Shown in pieces: positions 52,903 through 61,335 of a stretch of 64,000 nt of DNA. The first letter of the stretch is position 1. Each line of letters starts with the position of its first letter. The notes beneath the pieces were generated by a model that saw only the letters and a program-made list of their open reading frames with translations, was not told the origin of the DNA and ran no database searches. Source of the stretch: Anaerolineae bacterium UTCFX1 (lineage in GTDB: Bacteria > Chloroflexota > Anaerolineae > Anaerolineales > Villigracilaceae); the NCBI GenBank assembly GCA_002050275.1, contig MWTB01000021.1:306552-370551 (forward strand). The letters run 5' to 3'. The position numbers and the translations under genes were made by a program.

Positions 52903-54186
52903 TTAGTAAACAGTCTTTGCTAAAAATAAGGATTGATAATCGTTGGATTGAGGGACGATTTCAGTCCTGCGAGCGCCATTTTCAGGCTGAAAACAACAAG
53001 CCCAGATCATCCGATCTAATTTCAGCAGCACGTTGCCTCGATGCCAACCGTTTGCAAATTGCCTCCAAGCATTGGCTACGCGGCAACCCAAACCCTGACT
53101 GGAATCCAGCTTGCAGATTCGGTTTAATGCAGAGGCGACGCCAAAGAACTTAACCTCATACTGCAAATCGGCAGAAGAGGGATCGGCCGGATCATCAAAA
53201 TAAAAAGCCGCAGCAGCCGCCAGAGCCAGATGTTCAGGATGTACCCCAGCTTCTTCTGCCAGATGCGCCGCGCCTATCAGACGGTCATCTGCGCTCAACT
53301 TGCGCCAAGGATCTCGTCCAACGCGCGCAATCGGATCATTAAGCGCCGAATTTTCAAAACGGGCAACAAGCTCTTCCAAATCACTCTCATCGCCTGCAAT
53401 TTCCGCTCCATAACAGGCAGACAAACCACGCTGACCTTCAGCCATGGCGGCAAGTACGGCGGCTCTAATTTCAGGGTCGAGGATAGCCGCATGGATGTAA
53501 TGGTATCCTTTGAGGTAGCCAAGATACGCGCAAGTCGCATGACCGGCGCTAAAGATGTATAACTTGCGGCACACCCAAGCATCGAAATCGTCGGAGAGAA
53601 TCATGCCCTCAATACTTGGCAGCGGCTGGCGCAGGCTTAGCCTATCTACAACGAAGGCGTCAGGCGGATCGCCGATGAAAGTGAGCGGTTCATCCAAAGC
53701 GGGATCGCCCAACCGCTGTGTAACGGCTCGACTAACCAACGCGGTGGAAAAACCATAATCTGCCAAGGGGAAATTCTGTGGCACATGCTGAGCAACATGC
53801 TCACGCAAACGGGCGCCAGCCAGGGGCAAATTCTCAAACGCAAGAATATTTGCCGGTCGGCTTCGCAGACTCAAACCGGAGGCGATAAGTTCCGCAGCTG
53901 CGGATAAGTTGCCCGCTCCTACCGATGTGACGATCAAGTCGGCGGCGGCGATCTCAGCGGCAACTCGATCAAGATCGTCAGCAGATACCGCGCAGATTCC
54001 ATCCACGACGATTTTCCGCGCTTCCGATCCATTAACTAAATGCACCTGATAGCAGCCAACCCGGTTGAAGTGGTCTGCCAATACCGGCGTATGGGTGATA
54101 AAAACGACTTGATATCCTGAAGCGCGCAGTAATTGACCCGCCAAACCACAACCGATGTGTCCAGCGCCAAGGATGATCGCTTTCAT
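52903..54186 (-). CDS. Mannitol-1-phosphate 5-dehydrogenase-like enzyme
   Basis: 427 residues. The NAD(P)-binding N-terminus AIILGAGHIGCGLAGQLLRAS is followed by the catalytic segment CRKLYIFSAGHATCAYLGYL, which matches the KLYxxNxGHA/YLGY motif of mannitol-1-phosphate dehydrogenases (Lys and His catalytic). It probably oxidises or reduces a sugar-alcohol phosphate. The start overlaps the stop of ATP-grasp 2 (ATGA). The last 60 or so residues (from ICKLDSSQGL) are less conserved-looking. No PTS mannitol genes are nearby, so its substrate is probably different. Confidence 0.85.
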   Translation of the reverse strand: MKAIILGAGHIGCGLAGQLLRASGYQVVFITHTPVLADHFNRVGCYQVHLVNGSEARKIVVDGICAVSADDLDRVAAEIAAADLIVTSVGAGNLSAAAELIASGLSLRSRPANILAFENLPLAGARLREHVAQHVPQNFPLADYGFSTALVSRAVTQRLGDPALDEPLTFIGDPPDAFVVDRLSLRQPLPSIEGMILSDDFDAWVCRKLYIFSAGHATCAYLGYLKGYHYIHAAILDPEIRAAVLAAMAEGQRGLSACYGAEIAGDESDLEELVARFENSALNDPIARVGRDPWRKLSADDRLIGAAHLAEEAGVHPEHLALAAAAAFYFDDPADPSSADLQYEVKFFGVASALNRICKLDSSQGLGCRVANAWRQFANGWHRGNVLLKLDRMIWACCFQPENGARRTEIVPQSNDYQSLFLAKTVY

Positions 54187-55028
54187 ACAAATCTCTCTTT
54201 CTCAAAGGCAGGCAGAAGCGGTTGACCGGAGATCACGCGCTGACCGACGGAGTATATGTAGTCTGCAAGTCGTAAGGCGGCATCGGGAACTCCTTTGAAG
54301 CCTGGAAAACTTGAAATATCTACGACATAGAATTTTCCATCGTTCACGATCACATCCAACCCATAGACCTCGATCCCAAAAGCTTGTCCGCAACGCAAAG
54401 CGATCTGATGCAGTTCCGGCGTAACAACAAATGGTTCGCCGAGTTTTTCCTCATATGTCTGAGCGGGCCAAACCCGCTTTACTCCGTAGACTTGACCGCC
54501 GATACAATAGATCTTGAGGTCGCGATCTTCCGGCTTGTAATAACGTTGAGCAAAAATCAGGTCTTGATTAGCCCGCACATTATTTAGCTCATCCGAATCC
54601 CAAACGACATGAACGCCTCTGCCTTGAGAGCCTCGATAAGGCTTGATCACGAGCGGTCCCTCGTCGAGGAGAGGGGCAAGTTCTTCAAGATGGTTAGTCA
54701 CATATGTGCTTGGCACGGGCAGACGGGCGGCTTGTAAAACGCGAGTCGCAATGATCTTGTCGCGCATGATTGCTGCAACCGGGTAAGGGTTGACAATCTG
54801 CGCTCCAGCCGCATGCAGCGCCCCAGCCAGGCTGAGCGCCAAATCGGCGCCAGACTTGAGAACATACAGATCGTGTTCTACGTGAATATGAGCCAAATCT
54901 GTTAACTGCTCATCCGGATAGATTGGGTCTACTGTCACGCCCCATTCAACGAGCAGGCGAACCACTTCTGGCATAATCGGGCTTTTACGGGAAGGGGGGT
55001 AACGCATCATAAACATTCCAATTTTCAT
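54183..55028 (-). CDS. ATP-grasp enzyme 2, altered metal motif
   Basis: 281 residues. VEHDLYVLKSGADLALSLAG and AQIVNPYPVAAIMRDKIIAT are strikingly like ATP-grasp 3. ATP-binding GPLVIKPYRGSQGRGVHVV and RDLKIYCIGGQVYGVKRVW are intact. The C-terminal motif is VVDISSFPGFKGVPDAA: the usual Asn of the Asp/Glu-x-Asn metal pair is Ser here. So activity may be reduced or different. Overlaps on both sides (ATGA) show tight coupling with the flanking genes. A RimK-type ligase or an ITPK-type kinase reading is possible. Confidence 0.82.
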   Translation of the reverse strand: MKIGMFMMRYPPSRKSPIMPEVVRLLVEWGVTVDPIYPDEQLTDLAHIHVEHDLYVLKSGADLALSLAGALHAAGAQIVNPYPVAAIMRDKIIATRVLQAARLPVPSTYVTNHLEELAPLLDEGPLVIKPYRGSQGRGVHVVWDSDELNNVRANQDLIFAQRYYKPEDRDLKIYCIGGQVYGVKRVWPAQTYEEKLGEPFVVTPELHQIALRCGQAFGIEVYGLDVIVNDGKFYVVDISSFPGFKGVPDAALRLADYIYSVGQRVISGQPLLPAFEKERFV

Positions 55029-55873
55029 GACTTTTCTCCTCGAGCTTTCCGAATTACGAAATCTGCTAATTTTTCATCTGCGTCGGGCACACCGCTGTAA
55101 TTAGGAAAATCATTTACTTCGATGACAACCGGTCCATCAACAGTTTGAACGCAATCAACGCCGAACAAATCCAACCCAAAAATGGCGCGGCAACGACGCC
55201 CCAACTCCCTAAACGTAGGAGACGCCAGGACTTGTTCAACGCGCAAGGCTTTTGCGTTAGATCCATCAGTTTGCCCTGTTTTGTATATGCCTAAAGGAGA
55301 CGGTTTTCGGACAATCCATACCTCATCGCCAATTCCGTAAATTTTCAAGTCGCAGCCATCGTTAGGTAGATACTGTTGCGCCAGTGTGGCTGATTCGCGC
55401 CAGTCCAATTGAGAAAGTTCTCGAGGAGCATTCACAACTTGTAAGCCTCTACAATTGTCGCCAAAGATCGGCTTAAGAATGAGCGGATAACTCTCATTTG
55501 TGATTTGACTCGCTAAACTCTCAGTTACGTTCAGGAATGTATGAGGAATTGGAATGCTCGCTGACGCCAGAGCAACCGCCATTTCAGCTTTATTGTGAAC
55601 GCTTGCAATCGCCGACCGACTATTAATCGTTGAAATTCCACAAGTTTCAGCCCAAGCAAGCAATGAAAGGAGTTCCCAACTACGCCCTCGCGCGACGATC
55701 GCGTCTAATCCGTCAAGCCAATTGTCATCCTTCACGCTATACAAGTGAATCTCTGGGACAATAATAGTCGCCCGATGTCCCTTTGCAGACAGCGCAGCAA
55801 CCAGCCCAGCCGGTTGCGCCTGAGTTAAATAACGCCGTTCAACAAGAATGCCGATGTGTAATTGACGAATCAT
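55025..55873 (-). CDS. ATP-grasp enzyme 1 (RimK/ITPK-like)
   Basis: 282 residues. ATP-binding YPLILKPIFGDNCRGLQVV and the block CDLKIYGIGDEVWIVRKPS. C-terminal metal motif VVIEVNDFPNYSGVPDAD with Glu and Asn. The N-terminal half (HIGILVERRYLTQAQPAGLV) is unlike that of copies 2 and 3, so it is the most diverged of the three. It is the first gene of the operon, 44 bases after a candidate ECF promoter. It overlaps ATP-grasp 2 by 4 bases. Function: ATP-driven ligation or phosphorylation of an unknown substrate. Confidence 0.85.
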   Translation of the reverse strand: MIRQLHIGILVERRYLTQAQPAGLVAALSAKGHRATIIVPEIHLYSVKDDNWLDGLDAIVARGRSWELLSLLAWAETCGISTINSRSAIASVHNKAEMAVALASASIPIPHTFLNVTESLASQITNESYPLILKPIFGDNCRGLQVVNAPRELSQLDWRESATLAQQYLPNDGCDLKIYGIGDEVWIVRKPSPLGIYKTGQTDGSNAKALRVEQVLASPTFRELGRRCRAIFGLDLFGVDCVQTVDGPVVIEVNDFPNYSGVPDADEKLADFVIRKARGEKS

Positions 55874-55916
55874 TCAACTATCTCTTCTATTTCTTCAAAA
55901 TTTGGATTTCACTCAA

Positions 55917-55947
55917 ATAGTCGCAAAAAACAAAAAAAAGTTACGGG
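55917..55947 (-). promoter_or_regulatory. Candidate ECF-sigma promoter of the ATP-grasp operon
   Basis: On the minus strand, CCCGTAACTTTT, then CGACTAT (55917-55923); CGTAAC and CGACTAT are 16 bases apart, exactly as at 50036-50066. The two upstream regions share no other obvious block, apart from GAAA after the -10, so the match looks functional. Confidence 0.65.
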
Positions 55948-55951
55948 CAAC

Positions 55952-55977
55952 AAAAAACTCCCGCTTGAAGCGGGAGT
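55952..55977 (-). terminator. Terminator between the FHA gene and the ATP-grasp operon
   Basis: ACTCCCGC and GCGGGAGT form an 8-base stem; on the minus strand it is followed by TTTTTTG. It isolates the ATP-grasp operon from the FHA gene. Confidence 0.9.
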
Positions 55978-55998
55978 GACTATCCAACAAATTATCGT

Positions 55999-56649
55999 TT
56001 ACAGCGAGGGGTTATCCAATCGCACGCCGTGACCGCGTACGGTATCAATATATTGATGACTCGGGTCGAGCGCGGCGAGACGTTCACGCAGGCGGCGCAC
56101 TAACGCATCCAGCGCTTGATCTGAAACGCCCGAAGATTGATCGTCGCCCCACACGACTGTCACAAGATCGGGACGGCTGACAACCTGTCCTTGACGATCA
56201 TACAACAACCATAACAATTTGAATTGTTGAGCGGAAAGCGAAGGAATCAGTTCTTGCTGACGAATCCAAACGCGGCGAGATTTACGATCCATCATTAACC
56301 TGCCGGGTTTGCCGCCGTCCAGCAAAGGCATGGTCGCATCCGATGTGAGATATTGGAATTGTTGCGCAATGCCCACGGCAATATGGTCGCCGTCTTGTAA
56401 CACAACGGGAGCGGTCAAGGGCGCCCCGTTGTGATATGTGCCGTTCTTACTGCCCAGGTCTTCAAGCATAACGCCTTCAAACGTCGGCGTCAGACGGGCG
56501 TGAAAGCGCGAGATCTGACGGTCGTTCACCACCACGTTACACGTCGACTCGCGTCCCAGCACGATCGTTCCGTCCAATTGCCAGCGCTGACCTTTTAACG
56601 GTCCCTCTTCGGCGATTAATAAGGGAAAATCTTGATCGAGTATAACCAT
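55999..56649 (-). CDS. FHA-domain transcription factor with OmpR-type DNA-binding domain
   Basis: 216 residues. FHA at about 15-95: IVLGRESTCNVVVNDRQISR, HARLTP and LEDLGSKNGTYHNG (phosphothreonine-binding residues). A winged helix follows at about 120-215: LSAQQFKLLWLLYDRQGQ, SRPDLVTVVWGDDQSSGVSD, LVRRLRERLAALDPSHQYID and TVRGHGVRL. FHA domains read phosphothreonine, so the divergent Ser/Thr kinase (56814) is the obvious partner. It could regulate the neighbouring genes when phosphorylated. The 164-base intergenic region is shared. Confidence 0.93.
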   Translation of the reverse strand: MVILDQDFPLLIAEEGPLKGQRWQLDGTIVLGRESTCNVVVNDRQISRFHARLTPTFEGVMLEDLGSKNGTYHNGAPLTAPVVLQDGDHIAVGIAQQFQYLTSDATMPLLDGGKPGRLMMDRKSRRVWIRQQELIPSLSAQQFKLLWLLYDRQGQVVSRPDLVTVVWGDDQSSGVSDQALDALVRRLRERLAALDPSHQYIDTVRGHGVRLDNPSL

Positions 56650-56813
56650 AGGAAACTTAAGGAAACGAGTTTATAATATCGAAGCAGTTAACGAAATAGC
56701 GTCGGCAGTTTCAAGAACGACGTTACTATAGCATAAATACGCGCTTCTGTGCAGAACCTACGCCGAAATGATTTTGTGCGAACGCGCGCCTTGTTAAACA
56801 ACCTAGGAGAATC

Positions 56814-57809
56814 ATGTTGCCGCCCCTCAAAAGCGGGGAGGTCTTGCGCAGCCGCTATCGCATCCGTGAACAGATCGGGCAAGGCGGCATGGGCTCGATC
56901 TATCTCGCCGACGACACGCGCCTAAAGGGACGCGAATGCGCGCTGAAAGAAGTTGAATACGATCGCGCGCTTCCAGAAAATATCCGCGCAGAAGCCCGCG
57001 GACAATTTTTACGCGAGGCGACTGTGCTTGCGCGCCTCGATCACCCCAACCTGCCAAAAGTCTCCGATTTCTTCTCAAACGGTCCGCGCGATTATCTAGT
57101 GATGGATTACATACCGGGCGACGATCTACGACGCGTCATTTTCGAAGCGCGACAGAAACGCACATTCCTCCCCGAACGCGAGATCCTTGGTTGGGCGGAG
57201 CAGATCGCCAGCGCGCTTACATACCTGCACAGTCAGGAACCGCCTATCGTCCATCGCGACGTTAAGCCAAGTAATTTGAAGTTAATGCCTCACGGCTTAA
57301 TTAAATTGGTAGACTTCGGTCTGGTAAAGATCCTCGCGCCCGAAGAAGTGACGATCACCATCATTCAAGGGCAAGGCACCGCGCTCTACACGCCTCTTGA
57401 GCAATACGGCGGCAGCGATATGCATACAGATATTCGCTCCGATATTTACGCATTTGGCGCAACGCTCTACCACCTGTTCACAAACGAGCCTCCAGCGGAC
57501 GCACGCGCGCGTTTCCTCGCGCCCGAAAGCCTAACGCCCATTCGCAGCATTAATTCCGCCATTTCGCCGCGCGTAGAAAAAGCCGTATTGTGGGCGATGT
57601 CTTTACACCCCGATGAACGCCCGCATACGATTGATGAATTTCATAAAGCGTTGCTCGGCTATCAGAACTCTCCCACATTGCCGATCCCCATACGAAGAAC
57701 GCGCCCTCAATCCGCCTGGGACTATCTCGCGCACCCAACAGAAACCGCGTTGGCATGGGGCGCGACAGTCATGCTGCTCGTCAGCCTGCTCGCCACCCTC
57801 GCCCGCTAA
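56814..57809 (+). CDS. Serine/threonine protein kinase, membrane-anchored at C-terminus
   Basis: 331 residues. Gly-rich loop IGQGGMGSIY, catalytic Lys in CALKEVEY, HRDVKPSNLKLM (catalytic loop), DFGLVKI (Mg loop), and the APE-like TPLEQYG activation-segment end, typical of the PknB-like bacterial kinases. A single membrane helix ends the protein (ALAWGATVMLLVSLLATLA), with no extracellular sensor beyond it. The divergent FHA regulator is a likely substrate or target. Its 3' end overlaps the GH3 gene's 3' end by 29 bases on the other strand. Confidence 0.95.
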   Translation: MLPPLKSGEVLRSRYRIREQIGQGGMGSIYLADDTRLKGRECALKEVEYDRALPENIRAEARGQFLREATVLARLDHPNLPKVSDFFSNGPRDYLVMDYIPGDDLRRVIFEARQKRTFLPEREILGWAEQIASALTYLHSQEPPIVHRDVKPSNLKLMPHGLIKLVDFGLVKILAPEEVTITIIQGQGTALYTPLEQYGGSDMHTDIRSDIYAFGATLYHLFTNEPPADARARFLAPESLTPIRSINSAISPRVEKAVLWAMSLHPDERPHTIDEFHKALLGYQNSPTLPIPIRRTRPQSAWDYLAHPTETALAWGATVMLLVSLLATLAR

Positions 57810-60543
57810 ACCATCGCAACCATGCCCACGCGATAACGACTCCCAACGCCTCTCCGCCAAACGTTAACGTCAGCACGCCGAACGCGCCCGCGCCTTCAGC
57901 GACCCAGTTCGTTGCGCCGGGGAATCCCAACGCAAGATAGTTGTACGCGATCAGCCCGCCGATTAACGCGCAAAGCGCAAAACGCAAAGCCCAGCGAATC
58001 GAGATCAGATGGCTGACCGCCCAAAAGGTCAACGCCGCGCCGCCCGCCAACGTGAGCAAAGCAAGCATCCACGCGCCAATGCGCGGAAAACCTTCCGGCG
58101 TGATCAGGTCATTCATCGGCGCCAATGTGGCGGTCGGCGGCGGAGGCTCGGGGGTCGCGCTGACTTCGGGCGCAACGACTGTTACCGCTACGCCAGCGCT
58201 GGACGCGTCAAATTGGATAACCTGCGAAACGATCGCCGGTTCGCTCATCGCACGGATTTCGACGTTGCCCGGCTTATCAATTACGAACGAAGCTCGCGCC
58301 ATGCCGTCTACTGTCGGCGCTTCGAATTGCTGAAGAACGCCCCCGCCCTCGTCGCGAGTCGTTAAGGTGAAGCGCGTGACCGTCCCATCTGGGACGATGC
58401 GATTGTTATGATCCAGAATAGGTCCTGCGCGAACATTGATAAGGTCGCCGATCTTGTAAGACGGTATCGTCGTCGGCTCGGCGGTCGCGCTTTCAGGCGG
58501 CGAAGCGCCCGGCGACTCCAATCCTTCGAGCGTCAACGGTATCGTCTGCATTTCGTTCGGCGACGTAGCCACGATCAGATCGTATCCCACCGACGGCACG
58601 GAAACGGGCGACGATCCTTGCGGCGTTATCTGCTGAAACAGCAGCCGCGCAGCAACCTCGACAAACGGCTGTTGGCGGCTATACAACGCGTAATAAGCGG
58701 TGAGTTTAGAGATATCTGTCGCGTCGAGGTAATAGGGCGCGGTAAAGGAAAATAGGATCACATTTTTATTTCGCGTCAAGTTGGGACGTTCAGAAAAAAG
58801 CTGACGCAACAAAGGAAGTTGTCCGCCGCTCACATCTGTCAATGAAATCACGACCCAGGTCGCGCGCTCAAGCGCGCCTTCAACGTTCGACTCGCTTTCA
58901 CCCTTCAGCATCAACTCGATCTCACGCAATGGAAAAGACGCCATACGCGTCGAAAAGACCTGCCCGCTGCCTTGCTGACCGTATAAACGTTCTACTGCTT
59001 TCTGGAACGAATCGACGGGCAGAATTTCTCGCGGCGGACACGCGCTGCATTGCTGGTAGGCAGCGACGTCGGTCAAAAAGACGATGCGGTCGCTCAAGTT
59101 AGGCGGCGAGGGCAGTAAAGCGTTCAGCTCTTGCGCGTCTGGGCTGATCAGCGTCGCCGCCTTGCTTGCCACCTCAAACATCACTAACCCCGCCGAGTTC
59201 AGCGCAGACAACGAATTAGCGGGAGGCAAGACGTTGGCAAGCGATAATTCCTTATACATGCGAAGTTTCTGCGCCAGAATCCTCGTCGCCGCCTCGTCTA
59301 CGCGCTGAGCGAAAGCGCGATCGCCGCGATATTCCTCCGCGAAGAAATCGAGGACGCGCGTCGTCGCGGCATACGCGCTATCATTTTCGTCCGAAGCCAT
59401 ATCGCCAAGATAAAGCAGATCGTTGCCGGCTTGAAAAGCATCGCGCGCCACCGAACGAGCAGAGAAGTTCTCGCCGCCTTGCAAGTAAAATTCGCGGACA
59501 GCCTCGCTCCCCAAGGCGTCGCTGACGATCAGCCCGCCGTTCGCCCGCCAAGGCGCAAACTCAGGCAAGGCAAGGATCGTCGAAAGCGCGCTGGCGTCGA
59601 AACTCACAGGGCGGGTCGTCGCGCGAATGTTGCCTTGAAACCCCTGATAGCGAATGTGCGAAACCAGCAACCCGTCCACTACGCCGGCGGCGAGCGGGTT
59701 GGTCGCCGCAAAGAAAGGCGCGAGCTCAACTTGTTTGAGTTGCTCCAACGATTTGCGGACCGTCGCCACTTCCTTCTCAGGCAAGCGATCTGAATCGCCG
59801 CGCCCGGGGAAATGCTTGGCGACGACTAACAAGCGTTGCGCGCTTCCACTGTGCAACCCTGCGATAAACGAGAGCCCCAACTTGCTCACCCAAAACGGAT
59901 CGCCGCCAAAAACACGCGTCCCCAAATCTGAATTCTCAGCCGGGTCGGGCGATTCGACCACATCCAACGATGGACCAAAGAACAGGTTGAATCCCAACGC
60001 TGAAAGTTCTTCGCCTACGACGACGCCAACCTGCTCGGCAAGGCCGGCGTTCCATGCGGCGCCAATCGCCATTTCAGAGGGGTAAGGAGTCAAACCGTTG
60101 AGAATTTGATCGTAGGGCGCGCCGTCGCCATTTTGCGAAATGCCGACAAACAACGGAATGCGCGCCTTCGACGGCGCTTCATCTCCATTAACAGGACTCA
60201 TCGCAAGCGTTTGCAGGTCTGTAATCAACTGCCGCGCGGCGGAAGCGGTTTCAGGCGTGTCGAGAAAATTATCATTCTCTGCCAGTAAAATCACTCCCCC
60301 AACATGGCGATTGACGATCAGGTCGTAGACAGGCGATTCGGGAGCGGCGTTCGCGCCGTGAAACGTGACAAAGAATAGTTGCCCCACACGCTCTTCGACC
60401 GTCATTGTATTCAAGAGCGTTTGCGCCTCAGAAAGCGGCGTCGCAGTTTGGGCGCGCGCGCTAGAGACGGGTCTGAGTCCTGAAATAACAAACGAGAACA
60501 GGAGCGCCCAATGAGCGCACCGTCGTAACGCCAGCCACCTCAC
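57781..60543 (-). CDS. Glycoside hydrolase family 3 (NagZ-like), secreted
   Basis: 920 residues from the GTG at 60543, which overlaps the GDPD stop by four bases (GTGA); a longer ATG start at 60609 would overlap GDPD by 70 bases. A signal peptide (ALLFSFVISGLRPVSSARAQ) is followed by the GH3 barrel at about 30-400 (MTVEERVGQLFFVTF, KHFPGRGDS, and SDALGSEAV with the nucleophile Asp). Then a second alpha/beta domain, beta modules and late membrane helices near the C-terminus. NagZ-like GH3 enzymes cleave beta-linked N-acetylglucosamine. It likely works on wall glycans outside the cell. Confidence 0.9.
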   Translation of the reverse strand: MRWLALRRCAHWALLFSFVISGLRPVSSARAQTATPLSEAQTLLNTMTVEERVGQLFFVTFHGANAAPESPVYDLIVNRHVGGVILLAENDNFLDTPETASAARQLITDLQTLAMSPVNGDEAPSKARIPLFVGISQNGDGAPYDQILNGLTPYPSEMAIGAAWNAGLAEQVGVVVGEELSALGFNLFFGPSLDVVESPDPAENSDLGTRVFGGDPFWVSKLGLSFIAGLHSGSAQRLLVVAKHFPGRGDSDRLPEKEVATVRKSLEQLKQVELAPFFAATNPLAAGVVDGLLVSHIRYQGFQGNIRATTRPVSFDASALSTILALPEFAPWRANGGLIVSDALGSEAVREFYLQGGENFSARSVARDAFQAGNDLLYLGDMASDENDSAYAATTRVLDFFAEEYRGDRAFAQRVDEAATRILAQKLRMYKELSLANVLPPANSLSALNSAGLVMFEVASKAATLISPDAQELNALLPSPPNLSDRIVFLTDVAAYQQCSACPPREILPVDSFQKAVERLYGQQGSGQVFSTRMASFPLREIELMLKGESESNVEGALERATWVVISLTDVSGGQLPLLRQLFSERPNLTRNKNVILFSFTAPYYLDATDISKLTAYYALYSRQQPFVEVAARLLFQQITPQGSSPVSVPSVGYDLIVATSPNEMQTIPLTLEGLESPGASPPESATAEPTTIPSYKIGDLINVRAGPILDHNNRIVPDGTVTRFTLTTRDEGGGVLQQFEAPTVDGMARASFVIDKPGNVEIRAMSEPAIVSQVIQFDASSAGVAVTVVAPEVSATPEPPPPTATLAPMNDLITPEGFPRIGAWMLALLTLAGGAALTFWAVSHLISIRWALRFALCALIGGLIAYNYLALGFPGATNWVAEGAGAFGVLTLTFGGEALGVVIAWAWLRWFSGRGWRAG

Positions 60544-61298
60544 CCTTTCTCTCCGCGCACGCGCACCGCCAACGGAGGATCGTCGGTAAAAACGCCGTCT
60601 ACGCCCCAATGGAAGAGTTTGCGCAGATGACGCTCTTCATTAACAGTGTACACATGAACGCGTCTACGAATGCGATGTACGCGTCTTACTTGCTGAGGCG
60701 AAGCCGTCTTCAAATGCGGATGAAGCGCCTGATAATTCCCAAAGTTGAAAACGAACGAACGCACGATCGCCGCGCGGAAATCTGTATTGGCGAGCAGTCC
60801 GCGCGGGATATCCGGCAACAGCGCTTGCGCTTTTGCCAGACTGGTTGGATGGAACGATGAAAACAAGATTTTATCTTGTATATTAAATCTCTTGATCGTT
60901 TTACACACCTCTTCGACGAGATTATCGCGGGGCGTGTAATGATTCGAAAGTTCCACGTTGATCAGCGCGCGCTTGGCGAACGATTCAAAAACTTCTTCAA
61001 GCGTAGGGATCTTTTCGCCGCGAAATTCAGGCGCGAAGAAACTGCCCGCATCCAATTCGCGCAATTGCGCCAGCGTTAGGTTTTGCACGCTGCCCGACAC
61101 GCCGGTTGTCCGGTCAACAGTTTGATCGTGGATAACGATCACACGCCCATCGGCAGACAACTTCGCGTCGAGTTCGATCGCATCCGCGCCCTGCCGAACG
61201 GCGAGTTCAAACGCCGCAAGCGTGTTTTCAGGCGCGTACGCCGAAGCGCCGCGATGCGCGAAGATCGCCGGCTGGGGAAGCGATTGCAAGAGAGTCAT
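60540..61298 (-). CDS. Glycerophosphodiester phosphodiesterase
   Basis: 252 residues, normal length. FAHRGASAYAPENTLAAFELA (catalytic His, Glu), IELDAKLSADGRVIVIHDQT (metal and catalytic His) and VDGVFTDDPP near the end are diagnostic. It hydrolyses glycerophosphodiesters to glycerol-3-phosphate and an alcohol, in lipid turnover. It lacks a signal peptide, so it is cytoplasmic. The gene overlaps GH3 by 4 bases and lies 37 bases after the AAA gene, so the three are probably one operon. The start at 61298 has no strong ribosome site. Confidence 0.94.
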   Translation of the reverse strand: MTLLQSLPQPAIFAHRGASAYAPENTLAAFELAVRQGADAIELDAKLSADGRVIVIHDQTVDRTTGVSGSVQNLTLAQLRELDAGSFFAPEFRGEKIPTLEEVFESFAKRALINVELSNHYTPRDNLVEEVCKTIKRFNIQDKILFSSFHPTSLAKAQALLPDIPRGLLANTDFRAAIVRSFVFNFGNYQALHPHLKTASPQQVRRVHRIRRRVHVYTVNEERHLRKLFHWGVDGVFTDDPPLAVRVRGEKG

Positions 61299-61335
61299 AT
61301 GTTGCGGTCGCGTTGGCGCACAAGATAATCTTTCA

